Made by a program: the position numbers and the translations under genes. Below are positions 44,795 to 51,517 of a DNA stretch of 64,000 nucleotides, piece by piece. Position 1 is the stretch's first letter. Each line of letters starts with the position of its first letter. The stretch comes from an uncultured Trueperaceae bacterium (GTDB lineage Bacteria; Deinococcota; Deinococci; Deinococcales; Trueperaceae): NCBI GenBank assembly GCA_913057165.1, contig CAJXNS010000004.1:1-64000 (forward strand), read 5' to 3'. Below the pieces are notes generated by a model that searched no databases, was not told the origin of the DNA, and saw nothing but the letters and a program-made list of their open reading frames with translations.

Positions 44795-47712
44795 CACCCC
44801 ACCGCCGCCTGCTGCTGGTGTTCGTCCTGCTATGCGGGGCGTGGGGGCATGCTGAACGCATTGAGGTGGATACGCAAGGCGACCCGCAAGCACGACTGGA
44901 GGTCCGCAACCACGTGACCCCCGGTGGGGTGCAGCAACGCTTTTATGTCGTGCGCGCTGAGGAGGTGGTCATCCGGGCCACCGACGTCACGATTCGCGCG
45001 TCGCACGTCCAGTTCAACCCTGACACCGGTGAGGTACGCATCATCGGGCTCGGTCGGGTGGAGAGGGAAAACGAAACGCTGGTTGGTCAGGACCTGGTCG
45101 TTGACCTGCCGAGCGGGCGGCTTGACGGTAGCGACGTGATTGCGTTCACCGACCGGATTGACGTCCGGGGTGTCACGGCACGCCGGGTGGCAGGCCGCAT
45201 TCAGTTAGAAGACGGGGCGTTTAGCCCCTGTAGCCGCTGCGGGCAGAGCACCGAGGATTACGGTTTTCAGGCTGCGCGTATTGAGTTGCTGCCCGGCGAC
45301 CGACTGATTGCCTACGACGCCATCATCCTCATTCGCGAGCAACCGTTCGTGCCACTGCCGGTCTTGGTTCTGCCGCTGGCCGACCCGGACCGAATCCCTA
45401 GTCTGCGTTACCAGCGTGGCGTGCCAGACCAGGAAACCCCTGCCGACATCGCCATCGCTTGGCCGTACGTGGCGGGAGCCAACGCCTTCGGTACCGTCAC
45501 CGCCCGTACGGTCATCGACGTCGATGACGGGGGCAGCCGTGCCTCGCGCACGCTGCTGGGTGGGCAGCCTGCCTGCATCCAATGGTTGGGCTCGCTAGAC
45601 CACCTGTTTCTCACCCCGCGGGGTCTTGGGACCCTGACCGCCGAAGCGCTCCCACTCGCCCAGCCTTGCGAAACGGAGGTCACCAGCGGTGAGCCACTTC
45701 GCGCGCAGTACCGCTTCAAGTTGGCGTACAGCACCGATGATGCGCTTGCGGCGCCCATCACGCAACTCCGGGTGGAGCTTGATGATGAGGTGCGCCCTGG
45801 GCTGCTTGAGGTGGAGGCGTCCCGTCGTGAGGAACGCGGCGCCCTCGGGTTTGACGTGAGCACCCAATTCCCAGTGGAGCTCACGGGTGACGTGGAGGAT
45901 GAGCCAAGCTGGAACGGTAGCCGCACACCGCGTGCCACGCCGCTGCTCACGTCGTTCGAACTGACCGATGAGGCCCGCGTGGAAACGGGCCTGGTGGACC
46001 TGCGCGACGTGCGGTTGGACGTGGGCGTGTTCGAGGACGAATCGAACCCTGAAAACCGCAGCGCGGCCGGCAGCGATGTGGTGTCAACCGGTCAGGTGCG
46101 TTTGCGGCACGACCTTGACGTGGGCGGCGTGCGACTTGGGGACTTTTCCATCACGGCGGACAACCGTTTCGATGGTCGCTATTACGGCACGCAGGAGCGG
46201 CTTATTGAGTGGGACACCACCCTGCGCGGGCGGGTGGGTTTCGCGGAGCGTGGCGAGCTGAATGTCACCCTGCGGCGCGACCTAACCGAAGGGGAAACGC
46301 CGTTCGCGTTTGAGCGCACCACAGCCGAACGTCGGACCCGACTGGACGCCGAGGCATCGTGGCCGTTCGCCGCGCAGTTGAGACTCTCAGGCGAAGCAGG
46401 GTTCGTGTTCGAGTCGCTTCGGAACCCAAACCAGGAAGGGTACGCCCCGACACGGCTGACGCTTCAGGCGTTCACGGCCACCCCGTGGGCTGACTTTCAG
46501 GTCGAGCATCGTGCGGAACCACGTGTGGAGGACTGGGGGACGCTGGAGGCGCGCGCCCAAGCAGGCAGCCGTGGTGACTGGCGTGCCGGCCTTGAGGTTG
46601 GGCAGCTGATCGATTTGGACGCCAGTCTGCCGGACGAGCCGGATGGCGATCAGGTCCGTGATGAGGGTCAGGTTGACGCGAACGCGGAGCTCGGGCGGGT
46701 GGACTGGCTTTTGGCCACAGCGGCCATTGCCTACCGGGACGACCCACCGTTTGGGGAGGCGGCGTTTGAGCCGCTGGAGACGGATGCAGAACTAGGGACG
46801 GTGGCGCGGGGTGACCTGCGACCGGGCGTAAGCCTGCGCGCAACGCGTGACGTCAACGAGGGTGAAACCACCGATGCGGGGTACTTGGCGGCGTTCGATG
46901 CCGGACCGCTGCGGTTTGAAGCGGAGCAGGATTACAACCGTCAAGGCGAAGCGCCTGGCCTGCGGGCGTTGCGTGCGCGCTGGGTGGATGTGGCGCGCGT
47001 GACGGTGGAGGGTCCTGTCCTCATTCCGGGCGAGGTGTGGGGCCTTGCGCCGGATCCACTTGCGGTCACCAGCGAGAGCGTGACCATTGAGAGTGAACGG
47101 GGCGTGCAAACGCTTGATTTTGAGGTGCGTGCACGCCGGCAGCGTGAGCCGCAGCTAGCCGCCCCAGCGTCGTTTCGTGACACGCAGCTGTTCGCGTCGG
47201 TTCGTTCGTCCCCTGAGGCGCTCCGTCGCGGCTGGCTGAACGCTCGGGTGGAAGGGTCGGTAGATGTGCGCTTGGCAGACGACCGACTGCCTGAGGCGTA
47301 CCTGCGGCGGGCGTCGGCGGAGGCGTACATCGATGTCGCCAGCCGTGTGGGGGTGCAAGGCGCGGTGGGCTACACCGCAAGCTTGGGTGACGACTTGCAG
47401 GTCAACCAGGCGGCATTGTCACTCGAGGAGGTGGCGGTGGCGGGTCGTTTGACGCGCGGCCTGTATGTGGGTGCGGTGTGGAACGATGTTTGGGATGTGG
47501 TGAACCTCGATGGGCCTGGCCGGCCGGTTGACTTGAGGCCGGAAGCGTTCGTGACGTGGGACCGCTGCTGCTGGGCGACGTACGGCCGTTGGGACACCCG
47601 CAGCGGTGAGGTGGAGATCACGATCGGTGGGCCCAACCTGGCAACGGGGCCGCAGTGGTCGTGGTCGGACGGTCCGACCCTGCCCGCGCCAGAAGGTAGC
47701 GTGAACCCATAA
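44791..47712 (+). CDS. lptD: LptD/OstA-like outer-membrane protein
   Basis: Protein of 973 residues with signal peptide (1-22). An N-terminal OstA-type beta-jellyroll repeat region (about 45-150) is followed by the conserved DGAFSPCSRCGQSTEDYGFQA and PGDRLIAYD segment (about 143-175), then a long beta-strand-rich C-terminal region with alternating polar/hydrophobic residues, as in an outer-membrane barrel. The order and overlap with two permeases argue for a lipid-assembly channel. The barrel is much more acidic and loop-rich than proteobacterial LptD. Start ATG at 44791 has GGAGG upstream and overlaps the lptG stop; stop overlaps the lipoprotein start (TAATG). Confidence 0.8.
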   Translation: MTPHRRLLLVFVLLCGAWGHAERIEVDTQGDPQARLEVRNHVTPGGVQQRFYVVRAEEVVIRATDVTIRASHVQFNPDTGEVRIIGLGRVERENETLVGQDLVVDLPSGRLDGSDVIAFTDRIDVRGVTARRVAGRIQLEDGAFSPCSRCGQSTEDYGFQAARIELLPGDRLIAYDAIILIREQPFVPLPVLVLPLADPDRIPSLRYQRGVPDQETPADIAIAWPYVAGANAFGTVTARTVIDVDDGGSRASRTLLGGQPACIQWLGSLDHLFLTPRGLGTLTAEALPLAQPCETEVTSGEPLRAQYRFKLAYSTDDALAAPITQLRVELDDEVRPGLLEVEASRREERGALGFDVSTQFPVELTGDVEDEPSWNGSRTPRATPLLTSFELTDEARVETGLVDLRDVRLDVGVFEDESNPENRSAAGSDVVSTGQVRLRHDLDVGGVRLGDFSITADNRFDGRYYGTQERLIEWDTTLRGRVGFAERGELNVTLRRDLTEGETPFAFERTTAERRTRLDAEASWPFAAQLRLSGEAGFVFESLRNPNQEGYAPTRLTLQAFTATPWADFQVEHRAEPRVEDWGTLEARAQAGSRGDWRAGLEVGQLIDLDASLPDEPDGDQVRDEGQVDANAELGRVDWLLATAAIAYRDDPPFGEAAFEPLETDAELGTVARGDLRPGVSLRATRDVNEGETTDAGYLAAFDAGPLRFEAEQDYNRQGEAPGLRALRARWVDVARVTVEGPVLIPGEVWGLAPDPLAVTSESVTIESERGVQTLDFEVRARRQREPQLAAPASFRDTQLFASVRSSPEALRRGWLNARVEGSVDVRLADDRLPEAYLRRASAEAYIDVASRVGVQGAVGYTASLGDDLQVNQAALSLEEVAVAGRLTRGLYVGAVWNDVWDVVNLDGPGRPVDLRPEAFVTWDRCCWATYGRWDTRSGEVEITIGGPNLATGPQWSWSDGPTLPAPEGSVNP

Positions 47713-48857
47713 TGAACCGTAAGCTTGCGCTTCCGTTGTTGCTGTGGGCGTTCCTCATGGGCGCTTGCACCGGCACGCAAGAGGCGTTGCCGCCCAAGGC
47801 GTTGGCGGTCGCCACCGAGAATGGCGTGACGTTCGTGCAGACGGTGGTGGAAGACGGGGCGTTTCAAAGCTACGCCCCGCTGGACCACACGCTCGACCTG
47901 CCGGGTAGCGTCGAGATTTTGGACATTGACGCGTACGGCGCGCGCGACCGAACGCTGGTGGTGCTCTACGAAGTCAGTGAGACGCAAGGTGCGGTGAGGA
48001 GGCTGGCCTTCTTCCCCATCGGCCGGGTGGCGGTAAGTCAGCCGGCGGTCACGTACACCGCGGCGTCTACCCTCAATTTAGAAGATTTGGCGTCTAATAC
48101 GGCTCGTACGGCCAACTGCGCCCGGCGTGTCAGCGTCGATCCTTCCGGGCGTTACGTCGGGTTGCGCACGTCGGACGAACTTGAAGGTTGTGAAGAAAAA
48201 GAGCCGCTGCACTTGTGGCTCGACCGTGAGTCGGACGGCCCCACCTTCAACCTTCTCTGGGACTCATCCGGCAACCCGATCGTGGCGAGCGCACCCGCTT
48301 GGCTGGACCTTGGTGACAACGAACCATCCGTCACCTGGGCGGAAAGGACTGACGTCTACGCCGAGGGGGTGGGTGAAGACGGTCCGGGGGAGCAGGATGT
48401 GGCCCTTGACGCAGGAAGCTGGAGCGGTTCGGCCGTGGATTACCACGCGGCCGGGCGGGTGGGCGTGGCCACCGACGGAACGCGGTTGGTGCGGGTCGAC
48501 TGGGCCACGGGGGCGTCAGCCGCGCCTATCGATCGAACCGACCTTGGTATTGATGCGATCGCGCGGGTGCGCGTCGAGCCCAACCTGCCTGGTTCGGTGG
48601 TGGTCGTGCAAAGCCCGTTCCGGGGTTACCTCACGGACCTTGAAGACGCCTCGCGTGGTTTGCCAGCGTTGGCGTCAAGCGCCGCGTTCACGATCGATAC
48701 GCTTGACTACCTGCATGCCCTGAACGGCACGCGCCTGGAGGCGTGGGACCTCATCAACCCACTCAACCCGCAACAGGTCACCAACCGCACGCTGACGGTG
48801 ACCGGCACGCCCGTGGGTGTGGCGTGGTTCTTTACCGAAACCGAGATCGCGCCGTAG
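47712..48857 (+). CDS. Lipoprotein of unknown function, last gene of the lpt-like operon
   Basis: Protein of 381 residues with signal peptide and lipobox (LMGAC, lipidated C19). The mature part is beta-rich with repeated strand-turn units of about 45 residues, compatible with a beta-propeller, but I recognise no family. Because it overlaps the LptD-like gene by one base, it may be an outer-membrane partner in the place LptE takes in proteobacteria, although it is not similar to LptE. Convergent with plsX, 7 bases apart. Confidence 0.7.
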   Translation: MNRKLALPLLLWAFLMGACTGTQEALPPKALAVATENGVTFVQTVVEDGAFQSYAPLDHTLDLPGSVEILDIDAYGARDRTLVVLYEVSETQGAVRRLAFFPIGRVAVSQPAVTYTAASTLNLEDLASNTARTANCARRVSVDPSGRYVGLRTSDELEGCEEKEPLHLWLDRESDGPTFNLLWDSSGNPIVASAPAWLDLGDNEPSVTWAERTDVYAEGVGEDGPGEQDVALDAGSWSGSAVDYHAAGRVGVATDGTRLVRVDWATGASAAPIDRTDLGIDAIARVRVEPNLPGSVVVVQSPFRGYLTDLEDASRGLPALASSAAFTIDTLDYLHALNGTRLEAWDLINPLNPQQVTNRTLTVTGTPVGVAWFFTETEIAP

Positions 48858-48864
48858 CGACCAG

Positions 48865-49860
48865 CTAGGCATCACCGCGGGCGGCCGCTAGCGCATCGGC
48901 CACGCGCGAGACAACCCCTTCACGGACGGTCTGGTCTGCAAACCGCAACGCGTTTGCCACCGCCCGCGCGTCGCTGCTGCCGTGCCCAATGAAGGTCGGT
49001 TGCGCCACCCCAATGAGCGGCTGGGCTCCGTACGTCGACGGGTCCAACCGGGCCGCCACACGCTTCAGGGCAGGCTTGGCCAGTGCGCCACCCAACTTGG
49101 CGCGGGTGCTTGAACGCAACGCCTCACGGATCCAACCGAACAAGGTTTTCGCTTCGCCTTCGGCCAGCTTCAAGACCACATTGCCGGTAAACCCGTCGGT
49201 CACCACCACGTCGGTTGTGCCCGCGAAGATGTCACGGCCTTCCACGTTGCCGGCGAACCCGTCCAGGTCACGCATGAGTTCGTGTGCAGCCAAGGTCAGC
49301 TCGTTGCCTTTGCTGGGTTCCTCGCCGATGGAGAGCAACCCCACGGAGGGACGCTCGATGCCGTGCATGATCGACGCGTAGGTTCGACCCATGACGGCAA
49401 ATTGGCGCATCATGCTCGGTTTCACGTCCGCGTTCGCGCCAACATCGAGCAGCGTGACGGTGCCTGTCTGAGACGGCAGGTTGGCGACGATGGCGGGTCG
49501 CTCCACGCCTTTGATACGCCCGAACGTGAATAACGCCGCCGCCATGGTGGCACCGGAGTGCCCCATGGACACCAGGGCGCTGGCACGCCCTTCTTTGACT
49601 TCCGCGGCTGCGCGCATGACGCTGCTTTGCGTGCGGCGCCGAACGTCACTGGCGTGCTCGTCCATGCCGATCACGTCTTCGGCTGGAACAACCTGAAGGT
49701 TGGTTGCGCCGTGCGCACGGCAGGCTTCCTCCAGGCGGGTTGGGTCGCCAACAAGGGCCACGTGGATGCCTTCGCGCGCTGCTTCGGCCGCTCCGGCCAC
49801 GGCCGCGTCCGGCATGTGATCGCCGCCCATGGCGTCAAGGGCGATAGGGGTTGGATGCAT
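48865..49860 (-). CDS. plsX: Phosphate acyltransferase PlsX
   Basis: Enzyme of 331 residues that converts acyl-ACP to acyl-phosphate, the first step of phospholipid synthesis in most bacteria. Family signatures: IALDAMGGDHMP at the N-terminus, VSMGHSGATMAAA, LLSIGEEPSKGNEL and VVTDGFTGNVVLK. Length is usual. The ATG at 49860 follows TATACT by 6 bases. No plsY or fab genes are adjacent; it sits next to the divergent rluD. Confidence 0.95.
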   Translation of the reverse strand: MHPTPIALDAMGGDHMPDAAVAGAAEAAREGIHVALVGDPTRLEEACRAHGATNLQVVPAEDVIGMDEHASDVRRRTQSSVMRAAAEVKEGRASALVSMGHSGATMAAALFTFGRIKGVERPAIVANLPSQTGTVTLLDVGANADVKPSMMRQFAVMGRTYASIMHGIERPSVGLLSIGEEPSKGNELTLAAHELMRDLDGFAGNVEGRDIFAGTTDVVVTDGFTGNVVLKLAEGEAKTLFGWIREALRSSTRAKLGGALAKPALKRVAARLDPSTYGAQPLIGVAQPTFIGHGSSDARAVANALRFADQTVREGVVSRVADALAAARGDA

Positions 49861-49866
49861 GGCGGG

Positions 49867-49872
49867 AGTATA
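49867..49872 (-). promoter_or_regulatory. -10 box of leaderless plsX promoter
   Basis: TATACT on the minus strand, the closest to consensus of the leaderless -10 boxes here, 6 bases before the plsX ATG. Confidence 0.55.
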
Positions 49873-49903
49873 GCGCCGCAACGGGCGGCCTTGGACCCTC
49901 GGC

Positions 49904-49909
49904 TAGACT
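49904..49909 (+). promoter_or_regulatory. -10 box of leaderless rluD promoter
   Basis: TAGACT 7 bases before the ATG at 49917; no Shine-Dalgarno. Divergent from the plsX promoter with 31 bases between the boxes. Confidence 0.5.
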
Positions 49910-49916
49910 GACGTTG

Positions 49917-50852
49917 ATGGACGTTCGAACTTTTGAGGCCCCCGCGGGTGAGCGTTTGGATGTGGCGATCGCCCAAGCGCTGGAGCTGTCTCGCACCGCA
50001 GCCAAACAGTTGGTGGACGACGGTTGGGTGACACTCAACGGCGCGCCGGTCGGTAAGCCCGCCACCCGCCTGGATGGTGGTGAGATCGTGTCGTTGATCC
50101 TGCCTCCGCAACGGCCGTCGCTGGTGGAGCCTGAGGATTGGGACGTCACGGTGCTTTATGAGGACGACTGGCTTGCCGCGATCGACAAGCCCCCTGGTTT
50201 GGTGGCGCACCCAACCGCACGCTTGCGGACCGGCACGGTGGTGAACGCCTTGTTGGGTCGCATGAACTTGTCCAAGGAGGGCATTTACGACCCACATCGT
50301 GAGGACTACCGGCCAGGCATCGTGCACCGTTTGGATAAGGACACATCGGGCGTGATGGTGGTTGCCAAGCACGATGAGGCACACCGTAAGCTGGCGCACG
50401 CGTTCAAGAAGCGGTGGACCGAGAAGGAGTACATCGCGATTGGGGTGGGGCGTCTCGCTGGGGACGTGCGCGTAGACGCGCCGATTGGGCGTGATCCGGT
50501 GCATCGTCAGTCGATGCGGGTCGGGGGCGGGCACGCCAAAGAAGCGACCACGCGTTTGACGTCGCTGGCTGACACGGCGGGCCATACGTTGGTGCGGGCG
50601 CTTCCGCGTACCGGTCGCACGCATCAGATTCGGGTGCACATGAAGCATATGGGGTGCCCGATTTTGGCCGATGAGGTGTACGGACGACCGAGCGCTGTGC
50701 TGCCACGCCAGGCGCTCCACGCCCACCGCTTGAGCCTGCCGCACCCAGAGCACGGCGAGACCGTCACGTTTGTCGCGCCGGTGCCGGACGACATGGTGCA
50801 AGCGTGGTTGGCGTTGGGTGGGGCTTGGTCCGATGAGGCACTCACCACCTGA
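49917..50852 (+). CDS. rluD: RluA-family 23S rRNA pseudouridine synthase (RluD-like)
   Basis: Protein of 311 residues with an N-terminal S4 domain (about 12-60) and the RluA-type catalytic domain; the motif HRLDKDTSG lies at 137-145 with catalytic D140. S4 plus HRLDKDTSG is the RluD/RluC arrangement that modifies helix 69 or related sites of 23S rRNA. RluD is the commonest assignment, not proven. The ATG is placed directly behind the -10 box. Confidence 0.9.
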   Translation: MDVRTFEAPAGERLDVAIAQALELSRTAAKQLVDDGWVTLNGAPVGKPATRLDGGEIVSLILPPQRPSLVEPEDWDVTVLYEDDWLAAIDKPPGLVAHPTARLRTGTVVNALLGRMNLSKEGIYDPHREDYRPGIVHRLDKDTSGVMVVAKHDEAHRKLAHAFKKRWTEKEYIAIGVGRLAGDVRVDAPIGRDPVHRQSMRVGGGHAKEATTRLTSLADTAGHTLVRALPRTGRTHQIRVHMKHMGCPILADEVYGRPSAVLPRQALHAHRLSLPHPEHGETVTFVAPVPDDMVQAWLALGGAWSDEALTT

Positions 50853-50878
50853 TGGCCGCATGCGCGTGCCTCACGCGA

Positions 50879-50898
50879 TGCAACCCTGGTGCAACCCT
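50879..50898 (+). promoter_or_regulatory. Tandem TGCAACCCT repeats, 11-bp period
   Basis: TGCAACCCT at 50879-50887 and again at 50890-50898, exactly one helical turn apart, 63 bases before the LuxR-type regulator start. Direct repeats with 11-bp spacing are the usual binding site of SARP/BTAD activators, and such a regulator is encoded at 51518-54004. GCAACCC occurs once more at 54088-54094, in the leader of that gene. Confidence 0.4.
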
Positions 50899-50960
50899 TC
50901 AGATGCGACGGTTGCCGCAAGTCGGACGGAGGTCCGTCTAAACCCAACCGGAGGTGCTGC

Positions 50961-51509
50961 ATGCCCCCACTCGCCGTGAACGTTCAAGCCTCCCATCCAT
51001 CCTTCCGCACGCTGGTTGCCGACGTGCTCAAACGCCCGGACGTGACCGCCGTCCCGACCGCCCAGCAGGCAGACGTGAACGTCCTGCTTGACTTCCCCCT
51101 GTCGTGGGCCATGTACGAACTTGAACCGATCGGTAGTGTGGCGCGCGCCCAGACGTTGGTGGTCACGCAAGGCGCCAACCCTGCCTACCTTGACGCCCTC
51201 GCGAGCTACCACGTCAGCGGTGTCGCCACCACCATGGACCCCACCGCCATCGTGGGCGGGCTTTATTCAGCTGCCGCGGCGCAACGAAGCTACAACTACC
51301 GTTCCGGTTTGACGTACATGGAACTCAAGGTCGCGCGGTTTTTGCTGATGGGTTTTGACACGCAAGGTGCCGCGCATCAGCTTGGCGTTTCCACGAAAAC
51401 GATCAATGCGCACATCTCAAACGCACTGTGCAAGCTTGGGTTTGACAACCGCTCGCAATTGGTGGTGCACCTGCTCGGTGCGGACCCTGCCTTCCTGCAC
51501 GTCGCCTGA
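50961..51509 (+). CDS. LuxR/NarL-type regulator with degenerate receiver domain
   Basis: Protein of 182 residues: a receiver-like domain (about 5-105) and a LuxR helix-turn-helix (about 115-175, LTYMELKVARFLLMGFDTQGAAHQLGVSTKTINAHISNALCKLG). The receiver has a candidate acceptor D44 (VLLDFP), but the acidic pair after beta-1 is replaced (QASHPS instead of ADDHP) and the conserved lysine region reads TTMDP instead of LKDAP. Phosphorylation is therefore doubtful. GGAGG six bases before the ATG fixes the start. Convergent with the BTAD-type regulator; no histidine kinase nearby. Confidence 0.83.
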   Translation: MPPLAVNVQASHPSFRTLVADVLKRPDVTAVPTAQQADVNVLLDFPLSWAMYELEPIGSVARAQTLVVTQGANPAYLDALASYHVSGVATTMDPTAIVGGLYSAAAAQRSYNYRSGLTYMELKVARFLLMGFDTQGAAHQLGVSTKTINAHISNALCKLGFDNRSQLVVHLLGADPAFLHVA

Positions 51510-51517
51510 CATCGTGT

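Noticed and set aside
49671-50861. 396-codon minus-strand open frame
   Set aside because: Antisense to rluD, which has the catalytic HRLDKDTSG motif; only its end enters plsX in a wrong frame.
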